Source of the DNA: Hysterangium stoloniferum | Taxonomy: Eukaryota; Basidiomycota; Agaricomycetes; Hysterangiales; Hysterangiaceae | Direction of reading: 5' to 3' | DNA: 64,000 bases | Assembly (NCBI GenBank): GCA_015178975.1 | Contig: WHVD01000024.1 | Coordinates: 558,001-622,000 of the forward strand | Part shown: positions 27,095 to 38,656 of the stretch, one piece after another | How the letters are laid out: every line of letters begins with the position of its first letter | Numbering within the stretch: position 1 is the first letter of the stretch | Made by a program: the position numbers and the translations under genes | The notes under the pieces: model-generated | Seen by the model: only the letters and a program-made list of their open reading frames with translations | Databases searched by the model: none | Told to the model about the DNA's origin: nothing

Positions 27095-27234
27095 GATGTC
27101 ACATGTTGTGACATGTGATGCATGACTAAATAAACTAGACTAAACTAAAATAAAGACAATTTTAAATTGAGATAAAAAAATAAGACAAATATTCAGAGCT
27201 CTGACAATCTCCTCCATTGATCCACACAACCCAC

Positions 27235-27348
27235 AATAGCCTGCATCCACAGTCATCCCAGCAGTGGCCCACCCAGTTCTCATTACAGCTTTGATGGCAG
27301 ACCTCCAAGTTCACATCATAGCTCTCATCATATTTTCAGTAGCAGACC
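27235..27348. repeat. Degenerate tandem repeat, interrupted by solo LTRs
   Basis: Units built on CCCAGTTCTCATTACAG, CAAGTTCACATCATAGCTCT and similar. The same pattern resumes at 28615-28663 and 29478-29610 on the other sides of two solo LTRs, so a single tandem array was split by these insertions. Confidence 0.6.
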
Positions 27349-28614
27349 TGTAATGTATTCAGGGGTTTCTCTTAGATAGCTCAATATATGCTATAGTGTC
27401 ACAGAGCTTCAACAATAAAACAAGCAAAGGTCCAGTAATTTAAATACTGATAGATTAATGAGCTGCACTATTAAGCTTAAACAACTCAAATAAATGCTTA
27501 TTTTGATTATTGAAAGGTTCAATAGAACAATATATGACTCTTTTAGCAAATAAAAGAACTATTCCTTGAGAATAGGGGCTAGAAGCTGAGTATATGTGCA
27601 GTACCTTAGCAGAGACTGGATATAAAGCTTCGGATTCTTGTATGCTTATTTTTAACTATTAATAGTTATTTAACAAGGTGTTAAATAATTTATTAATAGA
27701 GAAAGTAAATAAAGCTGGATTAATTGAAAGCTTGTACTTGATTAATTCAATAAACTTAGGTTGGGCCTTGAATAATCTAGTATTGGCAGGGATTTCAGTA
27801 AGGATACTTATTTTAGGTTTACTATGTATTTAGTAAGCCTAAGGGTAGCTGTGAGGCTGGGGGAACTTAGATGATTAGCTAAGTTCAAGAGTTGCTGACA
27901 AAGATTCAAGATTGTGCAAGTGTAGGTGCTTGCAGTCAGTGTATCAGACTAAGACTATTATTGTCCTTGGGATGATTAGATAAGCTTCTGAGCTGTGCAG
28001 TAAAATATGTGTGAGATAGATTATTTTATTGGAAACCTGGCCCTCCTTATATACATTTTGATAACTAACTATTTAACTATTTATTTATTTTATGAGGTCA
28101 TTAGTTAGGTCATAATGACCTCATATTCTACTTATTTTTTACCCTTTATTTATCATATAATTCCCCTCTCTGAGACAAGGGTTCCAACCTTTGGCTTGAA
28201 TATGAAGGTTCAAGGCTGTGGTCCCAGGATGGAAGGAAATGCTGAGTCGGCAGAATAAAATAACGACTCTAGTAAGTCGTTACAATCACATTTGTGACTG
28301 AATGATATCCCAAGGTCGGAGGCTTATCTAATAGGTCACATGACTCCAAAAATTGCACACATTGGAGTAAGCAATGTGCCCCAAAGCAATAACTAAGTAA
28401 ATAAAATATAAATAATTAGTTAAAAATTATAATAAATTAACTAAGATATAATAGCATAATATGAGCTCATATATGCTATTATTATGGGAAGTTAAAAGAA
28501 ACTAGGCCTTATATTTCACAATAGAATATAATAAAAATACAATAAATTCAAGAAAATATTAAATAATTCAAAGAAAATTAAGAGAACTTTATAAGATAAA
28601 GCTGATACCTCACA
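27349..28614. mobile_element. Solo LTR of a second family, 1266 bp, TSD AGACC
   Basis: Begins TGTAATGTATTC and ends GATACCTCACA, imperfect inverted termini of the TG...CA type. Both flanks are AGACC (27344-27348 and 28615-28619). It is homologous throughout to 34637-35895, including AAGGTCCAGTAATTTAAATA near the start and GAGTTGCTGA in the middle. No coding capacity. Family assignment (copia or gypsy) not possible from an LTR alone. Confidence 0.88.
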
Positions 28615-28663
28615 AGACCCCTGGGTTCCCATCACAGTTCTTTGCAAGGTTTTGGTGGACCAC

Positions 28664-29477
28664 TGTTAGGATATGTACAGGGCGGGTCTCCGGAGAAACC
28701 CGCGGGATATCTGGTAGGACTTGGCTTCAGCTTATAGGCTGCACCCTCACTAGATCGTGTTGTCCAATTTCAGATAGGCAGACGGGAATCCCGGGGAGTC
28801 CGGGCGGTGGTCGTGGGTCATGAGTTGTAAGTTGGAGATCGTGGGTTGTGAGTCGAGACTGGTGAGAGAGATAGATATGCCGGAGCCCGTGGGCTCCGAC
28901 TAGTGCGAGCGGTGTGAATCAAGTAGGGTTTTAGAGTGGAAAATGTATTAGATTACTGGGGGGAATCTAAGCTAATTTTCTGACTGGATTGTATGTACAA
29001 CATCTGCCAGTTTAAATAGACCATGGAGTAAATGTCATACCGAATCCAGTAATAATGAAACGAAGTGAGCAAAACATAAAATGGGAATAGTAAACACCAA
29101 ATTGGTGTTAGGAACGGGACAGAACAGAGCGGAGTCCGAATTGTGACAAAGCATAACCCATAACAGGAAATGGAGTGGGAGCAGAGTACAAATTGTGACA
29201 GGTCATTTGACTAAAACGGGAACGGGGCTTGATTAGAGCAGTGACGGGATTCTGAGCGGGGTCCGGTGACTGATCCATGGGACGAAGATGGACATAGACA
29301 GAGATGGAGTCCAGGGGAAGTCCGGTGACTGATGTGTGTCGTAATGAGGTCGAATGTAACAAGTCTTGATGTACGGAGTCTGGGCAGGATATCCTATAAA
29401 CAGGCAATTGGTGTGTGTAGGGCATGGTGGTGTACAGGTTAGTGCCTGGAGTCCAGCGGGATTGTCCAGTCATAACA
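28664..29477 (-). mobile_element. Solo LTR, 814 bp, with TSD ACCAC
   Basis: Begins TGTTAGGATATG and ends CAGTCATAACA. ACCAC stands at 28659-28663 and 29478-29482. Hallmark GGACTTGGCTTCAGCTTA at ~28717. It is more GC-rich and has more CpG than the other copies, so it is probably a younger insertion. Confidence 0.9.
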
Positions 29478-29482
29478 ACCAC

Positions 29483-29865
29483 CCAGTTCCCACCACAGTT
29501 CATATTATAGCTCTCACCACAGTAGTCATGGTGCAGATCTCCAAGTTCATCCCACCCTAGCTCACATCACAGTTCTCACCACTCTGGCAATAGCTTGGCA
29601 GGCACATCTCACAGTTTCATATTGATTCCTAAACCTAGTCTTAGAATAGCACTCATAGGGCTCACCACTTTCCTCTTGAAAACAATCATGCGAAGGCTAC
29701 CCAGCATGCCAAGGTCATCACCATCTACAACACAGCTACCACCAGAATTGTCATTACCAAAAGGTGGTGCTATGCTATGCATTTATTGTGTTGGTTGGAC
29801 AGTTTCAGGAGAGAGTTCTAGAAAGTAGATCAATACTAAAGTGAGGTGGGAACTTACTGGACTAT
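29483..29865. repeat. Remainder of the interrupted tandem array and spacer
   Basis: 29480-29610 carries further CAGTTCTCACCAC-type units; the rest is unassigned. No gene recognised. Confidence 0.5.
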
Positions 29866-30348
29866 TGTTAAGTGTGAGACTCACAGGTAAGTTTCTGGAG
29901 AAACCTGCAGAAGTTCCAGGGAAGGACATGGCTTCAGCTTATGTGCTGCACCCTCACAAGATCACATTGTCCAACTTCAGATTGGAGCAGATGGGAAACC
30001 TGTGGGTTCCAAGAATACACTGTGGCAAATTACTGGGGGGTTACTTAGTCAATTTTCTGATCAGATTGTATGTATAGATAGTAGATAGACTATATAGACT
30101 TATAGATTATTGTGCTACAAATCCAGATAGACAAAAAGACAGATCAGGCATACAATAAACAAGGAGCACAATAAACCAGATGTCAAACATATTGGGAACA
30201 AGGGATGCAATAAACCAGATGTCAAATGGATTGGGAACAAGGGGGTCCAGAATGTCCAGTCAGAGTCTGGTGACTGGTTCATATGATATAGAGAGTCAAG
30301 TGCATATAGGATGGGTTCTGGGTCTCAGTGGGTTTCCCAGTCCTAACA
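29866..30348 (-). mobile_element. Solo LTR, 483 bp, internally deleted, TSD ACTAT/ACTAG
   Basis: Begins TGTTAAGTGTG and ends CCAGTCCTAACA. The 5 bp before (ACTAT) and after (ACTAG) match at four positions. It has the hallmark motif at ~29929 but lacks much of the interior found in the 0.8-0.87 kb copies. Confidence 0.8.
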
Positions 30349-30349
30349 A

Positions 30350-31440
30350 CTAGCAAGTTCTACTTGCCTGAAGTCAGTGACATTCCAACACTCCTCTAGA
30401 AGCTCACTCATTTTTATTATTCTCCTTTTGACTCCAGCAACAGATTTGTCTGCAATATCACAACAACAGTAATCAAGCTGAACTTCTACAACACCTTGAT
30501 TGCCGCCGCCACTAATACATATTCCCTTAAGTGATACCATTATGATGCTCATTATATACCTATAGAACTACAACAATAAGAAACATCATGAAAATGTACT
30601 TACCTTGCTGAGGCCTGCAACCGTGATGAAATTAATGGAACTCACGTGACTGATATTGAATTTATATGATTTAACCAGATTAAACATTTTAATACAATTG
30701 ATTAGAAAAAGTAGTCTATGATTGAGATTTGCCTTCCAGGCTTATTTGTTGGAATTTGAGGTGCTGCTCTCCAAGCTGGCACACTCGCTCCTTGTCACAT
30801 TTGTCTCGCCAATCATGTATGATATAGCGATTTTGTATTCAAGTTCTACTAAATTACACGGTGTGGATTATGCATACAAAAATGTCCAAAATATATCAGT
30901 GCCGCCAAAGGTGCCAAATGTGCCCTTCTGGGGTGGCTAGGAACATTGGAACGCGAGCTCGTTGTCGCTCACAATGAGTACGTTAGTATGGCAAGGACAT
31001 TGCCGAAGGTAGCACCATGATGACGGGTTGGTGATGTGGCCGGTAAGCAAGGTGTTGAAAGGAGGTCTCCCACGGCCGCAAAACTGGAGCAAGGTATTAG
31101 TGAAAACTAAGTAACAAAAACTAAGTAATATTTTGTTATCTCTGTTGTACTGGTTTTCTTACCTGGAGCATCCCATTCTCGCAAGATTAGTGGTGGAAGA
31201 AGCCCAACGCAATAAGGGAGCACTTTCCCATGGACTGCTAGAAATGACCTCATCGTCGGCGACAACGAGCGGCAGTATTGTATAGGAGGATGGTGCCAGA
31301 AATGGTGCTGTATGGCAATGACGCCCGTAATGTCTCTTTCCACCTGGTGACTAGCTGAATTTGTTGTCAAATGAGGGCTTACGCATGCTCTAAGATGTAA
31401 TACAATTGGGAGTCAGTGAGAAGCATGTGATTTACGGGCA
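30350..31440. other. No convincing gene
   Basis: Short frames at 30343-30552 (minus), 30722-30940 (plus) and 31107-31370 (minus) have no recognisable domains or supported introns. The composition becomes less AT-rich after 30.7 kb, which might mark a decayed gene. Confidence 0.35.
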
Positions 31441-31454
31441 TCACTGTCCGGAGA

Positions 31455-31655
31455 CGTATAAATACTCAAACTACCAAGAGCTACCTCAGTCGATTCCTAT
31501 CTACCCGTCGACTGAGGTACGCTTTCTTTCTCTCTTACCGTCAGAACTAGATACTCATTACACTTAGATATAATGATTGTTACAGGTACATACTAAAATA
31601 TCAGTCGATTCCTATCTACCCGTCGACTGAGATATAATGATTGTTACAGGTATAA
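31455..31655. repeat. Duplicated hairpin next to a TATA-like box
   Basis: A TATAAATA motif at ~31457 is followed by an 11 bp inverted repeat ACCTCAGTCGA (31483-31493) and TCGACTGAGGT (31508-31518) with a 14-base loop. The hairpin recurs at 31601-31630 with 8 bp perfect arms and the same loop. Each copy is associated with an ATATAATGATTGTTACAGGT stretch (31567-31587 and 31632-31652). Role unknown. Confidence 0.65.
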
Positions 31656-31869
31656 TGTAATAGGGTCTTGATTGATAATATAATTGAACATCTATCGGAC
31701 TGTCAGACATCACATCTTGTTTAAGAGGTTCGGTCTTCTGACCGTCCAATACCTGCTAGATCTAGATGCCTCCTATATCAGCCAATTTTATGTGAACTGC
31801 CTAATTGACTAAAATTACGTTATTGTTTTCACAAATTGCTCCTCTCAAGATCAATACCAGGTTGTTCAT

Positions 31870-33560
31870 ATGAACATCAGAAAACCATTGACTTTAATTC
31901 CGTTGCAAATACAATATGAGATATCATCAATGCCATAATGAAGTAACCAAAAAGATTGTCTCTATTCAATTTGGGCATTTTTCCTTCATTGACTCTTATT
32001 CTTCTCCACACGTGTTGACGCCAGTGTGTATTTGATGTCGGTCTGGTAGTCATACTCTCTAAGATCGACCCCCTTCCCCTTGTCTTCCCATGAGATATGT
32101 GGGGTATAGTCAAGATCTTCATTGGCGCCTTTGACGTTAACGTCATCCACATCCACAATATCATGACCGGCAGTTTGTGACTTCGGGCGGATGGGGGTAT
32201 TCGCATTGGGAATGATGTGGGGATGGAATGTCCCAGCATTGGGTCCTGCTCAAATTAAGTCAAGTAAGTATATGATGACATTAATTACACAATGTGGGAC
32301 ACACCTTGCACACTGCGCTAGGAAAATGATTCTGTGAACAGCGATCCATTCAGCATGAGTGGGCCATACTCTCTAACATTCCCGTCATCTACAACGGGTG
32401 GGTGATCAGCCGGGTCGAAGCCCTCGACATTCCCATCATCCACCACCAGTGCGCGATCAGCGGCGTGCTCAGGTCTGACGTGCGCATTTTGAAGATGAGA
32501 GTGTATGATGTACACGATGGCGCCAAACAGCGTGAATACCAGAGCAATGTATATCAAGGTAATACACGCATTGCCGATCACCGCAGCATGTTTATGAAAA
32601 TAATTGTCAAGTATCTCACTATTCATCGCTGCATATAACATTGACTGTTGCTTGAGCTCACGACAGATCGTCTTCTTGATGTGTACATGCAGTGCATGTT
32701 GGAGGTGCGCGATGCTGCTGGGTCCGCCTTTGAATGGCTTGCTCATCAATACCGTCGCAAGGCTGCCTTTTGAGAATGGATACAATCTAATGGGAATGCA
32801 ACCGGTAAGTGACAACATCACAGGCAACAAATAATAGCCACTGCCACTCACACATCATTGTAGCAAACCGAATATAAGGAGCGTTTCATATCACTCACTG
32901 GAAGCAAACTGAACAATCTTGCAGCCTGCTCCAGGTTCAACTTGATGTTTGCCAATAGCTTGAATCCTGTGATGGCAGCCATGAAGGGACTAAAACCTCG
33001 GTTTAAACACGGGAGCTGGTAGCCAAGTAAGATGGACATATCGCTCAGTATATCCAACACCTTGAACTGCGTATCCGAGACGCAGTGGTGAAGGATGATT
33101 GATAATATTCTTTGCAACGCGGTGTTGACATTGGTGCGGTGGAAGTAATATGAGTATGGTGCAATGTGAGAAAGAAGGGCAGATACACGTACTAACACAA
33201 GAACATTGATAGGAGTATCACGGCCGTCAGAGTGATCCCGCTCCGGACCACAATAGGTTTGATGAAACTGAGGGGCTTCATGTTGTTGTAGAAGTGTTGA
33301 TTTTATTCTCAAGTGCTTGGATTCAGTGGTAGTTCAGAGTAAACCTGGGGTGGTAAGGAACAAGGCTACACCAATGGGCAATATTAGAGCACCAAAAACA
33401 TCAATCGGTAGCATTAGGAACCATGCATCCAAACTTGGAAGATCAAGAAATGCTGGGCAGTTTGTATAGATATTTATTAGGCGATGAATAGTGATTGTCA
33501 AGTGTCCCGCACAGCCTGACATGTTTTCGTAAGATAGATCAATCTATAAAATTATATTTA
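31870..33560 (-). pseudogene. Family A membrane protein, copy 2
   Basis: Inverted paralogue of 12236-13680. From 33522 the N-terminus reads MSGCAGHLTITIHRLIN and a hydrophobic segment DVFGALILPIGVALFL. This frame stops (TAG/TGA region at ~33334) where copy 1 reads through. The next frame (33312-32848) contains LNLEQAARLFSLLPVSDMKR. After an intron equivalent to that at 12890 in copy 1, a frame to 32318 carries HPFSKGSLATVLMSKPF, the membrane segment ITLIYIALVFTLFGAIVY and two VDDGNV repeats. The last recognisable exon (32250-32050) has HPHIIPNANTP and SWEDKGKG. A different set of breaks from copy 1. Downstream of about 32050 homology ends. Confidence 0.6.
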
Positions 33561-34330
33561 TTATGTATTAAAAAAAAAAGTATGGGTTGGCTTAATGTCA
33601 ATACACAAACTACAATGCTTCAATAAGCTTGTAATGAAGTACTTGTACTAATAAATGTGTCAGTCAGTGAATCACCTTCTGACATGATAGGTTTGTTGAT
33701 AGTTTGGGTATACATGGGTTAAATCAGGCATCGGCCCACTGAGCTTGGTCAAAGTACAAATCGGTAAACTATTTTTTTTTCATTTTGACATCAGCGGAAT
33801 GACGATAATTCTGAATTATTTATGGACAAAAATCAGAGTATTTATCTTTATTGTTTTGGATGTAATGAAACCACGATTCCCTACACAACCTCTATTTGGC
33901 AAAAGACGCAGAAAGACCAGACGGTTGAGAAACGAAGCATTGATGTGTGATTGGGATCGCCTGTTTTAAGCATTAGAATGATTCTTTTTGATGCCGCCTA
34001 ATCTGACATGGGTGCCCTTGGGACCCATGATAGGCAAGTCGCTAGTGTTAATGTCGGTCATGGGAGGCCGTCGGCTGTGGTATGTGACTCGTGTATAGTA
34101 TTTAAGCCAATTTTCGGATGTCTCGGGGATGAAAATCTTTATTTACCCCTGCCTTGTGAATTGTGGATTTAATATGGAGACATTGTCTCTATTTTAGCTT
34201 GGCTTCTTTCTCTACAACCAGTAGTCATACTGGTCACAATCGCACGAGGCCTGGAGCACCCATCAAATGTTGGAGGATCGCCAGGAGGGCTGAAACAGCC
34301 GAAACATGGCTCAAGTGTGGAGAATGTATA
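33561..34330. repeat. Family A upstream block, copy 2
   Basis: Reverse complement of 11430-12235. At ~34330 it is fused directly to a family B upstream block (the matching sequence resumes at ~1015 of the left-edge copy), marking an old recombination junction. Confidence 0.65.
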
Positions 34331-34636
34331 ACTGAGAGGGACTGTTACAGAGACCGGTTTGGAATTCAAAGGACAGTCAGGTGACCAGAAAGTAAGGGGG
34401 CGGTAAGATGCCAGAAGAGGGACACACATAAGCATAGCCCAGCATGGTGAATATTGACATACCAGAAGAACTCTACTTAAAATAAACCAAACTACAAATG
34501 AATCACAATCATTAATCTACCTTCTCATAGTTCCGTCGAAGAGCATTCTCCACGCATGAATAGTATGAGCCTGGGGGAAACCTTTCACTCGGTCAGACAG
34601 AAAATACTAAGGATAAAGTGTTGAATTAACACAACC

Positions 34637-35895
34637 TGTAAGGTATCCGGCTATTTACTCTCTCAAATAATTAACAAGCGTTGACACGGCAAGGGATTCA
34701 AGAAATAAACAAATAAAGGTCCAGTAATTTAAATACTGATAGATTAATTAGCTGCGCTATTAAGCTTAAACAACTAAAGTCAATATTTGTTTGGTCTCTT
34801 GACAAATTCAGATGAACTTGTAGTGACGTGCTCTACGAAAGTTAAGTTCTCTTTGAGAATAAAGGTTCGGGAGCTGAATGTATGCGCAATAAGTTGGCGG
34901 AAACTTGTCGTAAGCCTTCGCTTTCTTGTAGCCTTTTGGTTTACTATTTATAAAGATTTAACAAGCTGTTAAATAATTTATAAATAGAGAGATTGTCCGA
35001 GAGTCGAATATCCAAGCGTTTGTTTAAAGATCGATTAACTGTGCTGTTAAAATGGGCTCTTGAATAACCTAAACGGGCAGGGATTTCAGTAATGAGAATT
35101 TAGATTTACTTAAGTGATTAGTAAGCCTAAAGGTTTTCCGGGAAGCTGAGGGAACTTAGATGAATTAGCTAAGTTCAAGAGTTGCTGAGAAAGAGTTCAA
35201 AATGCTGCAAGTGTAGGTGCTTGCAGTTAGTAAATCAGACTAAGGCTATTTTTGTCCTTAGGATGATTAGATAAGCTTATGAGCTGGTGCTGTTGATAGT
35301 AGTAAAGTAGTTGTTCTTTATTCAGTGATTTAGGCCTCCTTTTATACATGTAGAGATTTTTGCTTAATAATAGCTAAATAACTAATTAGGAAATTATTAG
35401 AAGCTTCTAAAAGTTTCTATAATTCCGCTATGATGTCATAGCTATCACCTGACTCGAAGATCCGAACCGGTCGAGTCAGGAACTAAACCCGGGATGGCCG
35501 AGGGTGGAAGCAAAATAAGCCGTGGCGCCGAAACGGAAATAAACGCGGCCGGGCGGCTGCGAAAACTACTCGCGACGATTTGTAAACACGTCGTGACGTC
35601 GTCGTCACGTGATGTCACGTGATCGCGTGATAATAATGCGCATATATGTACTAATATAATATAATAAAAACCCGGTCTCTTGAAATCAGATAACCCGGCT
35701 TTATTATACTTATATTTCGACCGCTCTAGGCTTCGATTACATAATATGATGTCATTCGAAGCTTTGAGTATTCGAAGTTAAAAGGAAATAGCCTAATTCT
35801 TGAATTAATAAATAAAATAAAATAGAATAAAATAAATTGAAATAAATTTGGGAAAATTAAGGGAAATTTCGTGAATATATACTAGATACATCACA
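34637..35895. mobile_element. Solo LTR of the second family, 1259 bp, TSD CAACC
   Basis: Begins TGTAAGGTATCC and ends GATACATCACA. CAACC occurs at 34632-34636 and 35896-35900. It is homologous to 27349-28614. The uninterrupted target is present in reverse complement at 697-735 (CATCAGTGGTTG), so the insertion and its target duplication are proven by an empty site in the same window. Confidence 0.93.
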
Positions 35896-36154
35896 CAACC
35901 ACTGATGGACCCGCCACAGCCGGGGATATATAACTTATTCACTTAGGCAGCCGAATGTTTAGAATATACGGCTGTGGGAGCATGCACAGGATCTACACCG
36001 GCAATGTGCCGCCCCATTGTTGTTTGAGTGTAGCATAATCCTTTGTTGCCACAGAGCTAGTGTTCTCATAGCATATATAGGTAGTATAGGTTTATTGTAA
36101 TTACGTAATGTGTTTCCCTCCTATGAGTCACAGAGGTCAAACGGAAATTCTGTT

Positions 36155-36277
36155 AGATTGAGTAATGCTAGCAGTGCTTCCCAGGGTCAGGTGGTGTAAT
36201 GGTTAACACCCCTGCTATATATGCAGAAGCCCTGGGTTCAATCCCCAGTCTGGCCATTCATTTTCAACACTTTTAAC
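36155..36277 (+). mobile_element. SINE-like retroposon, 123 bp, with 10 bp TSD
   Basis: The insertion is flanked by AAATTCTGTT at 36145-36154 and 36278-36287. It contains a tRNA-like sequence (36185-36255) with box A (TGGTGTAATGG) and box B (GGTTCAATCC) matches to RNA polymerase III promoters. The homologous position in the other copies of this block (about 465-500 and 52455-52490, reversed) lacks it. The tail after the tRNA-like part is short (ATTCATTTTCAACACTTTTAAC) with no A-tract. Confidence 0.8.
36185..36255 (+). tRNA. tRNA-like sequence, probably a pseudo-tRNA
   Basis: Folds as a 71-base cloverleaf. The acceptor is GGTCAGG with TCTGGCC (7 pairs including G-T), the D stem is GTGT/ACAC with GG in the loop, and the T stem CTGGG/CCCAG has loop TTCAATC. 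The anticodon arm CCTGC/GCAGA has one mismatch and loop TATATAT, giving UAU (isoleucine) in the anticodon position. The normally invariant U33 is A, so I think it is not a functional tRNA gene but the head of the retroposon. Confidence 0.55.
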
Positions 36278-36903
36278 AAATTCTGTTGATCTTTCCTTAT
36301 GATTCTATGAGCTTCGAGAACTGATTTCAACAAAATGAAATTTACCTTGAGAACTCCGGTATTCCCCCTTTTCTCCCTCAGATGTTTCACAAAGTTCAAG
36401 CCGCTTGATATGGCAAGGGTGAATGAAGAAAAGAAATCACATTGCTGTTGAAAGAAAATTAAACAGGAAGCGCGCCATCTTGCTTGATAAGGTGTAAGGT
36501 TCACAGCGCCAACTTGAAGGCAGCAGCCAGGAAGCATCGCTCTTGACGTCATTTATATTATCCATGGCAATGTCGCTTTTTCCCTATCAGAAAAGTCGTA
36601 TTGATTTCATATACGATGCTCAAGAACACCAAAAATACTATACCATGGGGTGACAATTCACTAAACTATTATTAGATGCTGTGTGACTTCAGCGAGAGGC
36701 GTAAGAAGGTACTGAGGTAACTTAGTGCACTGGAGCATATATGGTTCAAAGAAGGTAAGGGGACCAGGAAGGCAGGGATGAATTTCTGTGAATGCTGTGT
36801 AATCACGGCCCTAAGCTGTACCTGTGTGGAATCAACTCTCCGACTGACTGCGTAATAAAAGCATGACACCCCCTTCGAGTCTAAGTACGACTGCTGCCCA
36901 CCA

Positions 36904-37975
36904 ATGTCTACTTTCAAAGAGCTGACGCTGAGGAATCAGGATTTGGAAACGCCTGAGTCACACCTTGAAGGCGTTGAGGAGATACCACCCTTAGTTGCCC
37001 AAGTGTATTGATCTCAACGCAACAGGACCAGATGCTTGAGATGGGGATGAGGAAAAGATTCCGGTTGAAGCTCAAGGAACGGTGTAAAGTATGATTCTAT
37101 TTCCATGTTATTTGTGTCACGTCCTACACATTTCAGTGGCAAGGAGAAACGACCTACCATGACCCACGGAGTGTTATTAACATGTCTTGGATATCCCACA
37201 ACACGACAGCCAACCTCAGTCCATATCGCAGTCATGCTGAGGACTGGGTAATGGTCTCACGGTATGTCGGGACATCTTCAAGCATTGAATTTGGCCCCGG
37301 GTATTACTGTGGAGTCGGTTTGGAAAGGGTTGGGGTGAAAGTACTTCGCATTTCCAAGACAGCTTCGCTGATTGCGAAGCTGACAGTATACCAGCAAATC
37401 ACGAGTCGATTGGATGAAGACGACGGGGCCATGAGTAAGTTTCTACACCAGTATCTCACGCCTCCCAGACTGGGAAGACTAGTTCAAGAGAGTGTGGATT
37501 TATTGAGGTAGGGATAACTGAGCCTCAATCTTGAATACACTCGAAATACGGACGTTTTCGCAGACCCACATATCCATTTCACATTCGGAGAAGAGCGGCG
37601 ACGGTTTTAAACAGTTTCACGGTGTATGTCCCGCGGAGTGGGAAAGGTCACACTACCCAGCTTATGGCATCTTTGGCTTCGGCCTTCTTATGGTGTCCCG
37701 GCGTCCATTGGTCAGATAGAGATGCGTCACCTGCGATTATCTCATCACTTTACAACGCTTTAGTAAAGTCACCGCTTCACACTAACTTTGATGAGGTTGC
37801 ATCAACATTTATATCGTACACATCACCCGTTCGTTATTCAACAGGATTTAATCATCCCTTTCCCGTTTTCCGCCTTATGCATATCGTGGAAGCGATCTGC
37901 CACGTGCGTCAACTATCTGTAGGGTCTAGGTGGTTTCACGTAATAAAGAAAGCCATAGGATGAAAAATTTTCAAT
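36904..37975 (+). pseudogene. Family B gene, copy 1
   Basis: Starts at ATG 36904 (MSTFKELTLRNQDL...LEGVEEIPPLV), then a frameshift and loss of the segment that in copy 3 contains CNEPGHDLCYRAP. After an intron ending TTTCAG at ~37131 the exon 37132-37508 reads WQGETTYHDPRSVINMSWIS, SSSIEFGPGYYCGVGLERVG and KTASLIAKLTVYQQI. A further intron (GTAGGG...TTTCGCAG, ~37509-37560) leads in phase to RPTYPFHIRRRAATVLNSF, LASAFLWCPGVHWSD and HTNFDEVASTF. Then the frame degenerates and stops at ~37963, where the AT-rich dispersed repeat begins. Function unknown; helices in the second half are amphipathic and hydrophobic. Confidence 0.6.
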
Positions 37976-38290
37976 GATATCTTACATATTTTACTAGGAA
38001 ATAACTACAGTTTAGCTTTTAAAAGACAAAGTACCAACAAAAGTACTAGCAAGCACATATTTATGTATGTACCTAGCTTGAAAATTTATATACAATAGGT
38101 TCTATTAATTGACTCTGAATTGTTTAGGATGTAATATGGAGAATTGTTTCTCATGGTTAGTGGTTAACAATATAATAGTCTCAGAATGTCTACCACTATC
38201 TAAAGATGAAGTTTTGTAGCAATATTGCTTTTATTAGTAAACAATTGATATTATAATGATTACAGACAACCTCCTTAATGATGGTTTCAA
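37955..38290 (+). repeat. Dispersed AT-rich repeat, copy 2
   Basis: Reverse-complement partner of 2270-2620. It truncates family B copy 1. Confidence 0.5.
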
Positions 38291-38338
38291 TTCTCAAATT
38301 GAAAAAGATGTAATGAGAGTACTTCTATTACAGTCTCC

Positions 38339-38656
38339 ATGGCAAATGAGGCACTCAGGGAGTGCATCAATATCATGAAAGAGTTTGGTATACCTGATGT
38401 TCTGGATACCAAATACCACAATACTTTAGAATCTATCAGACTATCTTTTGAATCCCCTAATACTTCACATATTTTCTGTGATAATGTAATTATCTGGTCT
38501 ATTGGAGGAGACTTTAGAAATAACATACATGGAAAATGGAAAATATATTTCTCACATTCTTTTAAGATCACATTACTATGTTCAGATACTGTCAAGAATA
38601 ATGATATTGCACCTACAAATCCACCATTGTCTTGCTGCATGGACATCAACAGATGA
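38339..38656 (+). CDS. Hypothetical 105-residue open frame
   Basis: Reads ALRECINIMKEFGIPDVLDT, then NTSHIFCDNVIIWSIGGDF. It has a sensible globular composition but no domain I recognise and no paralogue in the window. It could be a fragment of a mobile-element or host gene. Confidence 0.25.
   Translation: MANEALRECINIMKEFGIPDVLDTKYHNTLESIRLSFESPNTSHIFCDNVIIWSIGGDFRNNIHGKWKIYFSHSFKITLLCSDTVKNNDIAPTNPPLSCCMDINR

Larger units (their letters stand above)
34330..36903. repeat. Family B upstream block (inverted relative to left edge)
   Basis: 34330-34636 plus 35896-36900 is the reverse complement of 1-1015. It lies immediately 5' of family B copy 1 and is interrupted by a solo LTR (34637-35895) and a SINE-like insertion (36155-36277), both of which are absent from the 1 kb and 52 kb copies. 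Confidence 0.7.

Noticed and set aside
26229-30353. A full-length LTR retrotransposon bounded by two of the LTRs
   Set aside because: Each LTR has its own distinct target duplication, and there is no coding sequence between them.
36185-36255. Functional isoleucine tRNA gene
   Set aside because: U33 is A, the anticodon stem has a mismatch, and the sequence is bounded by a 10 bp target duplication within a retroposon.
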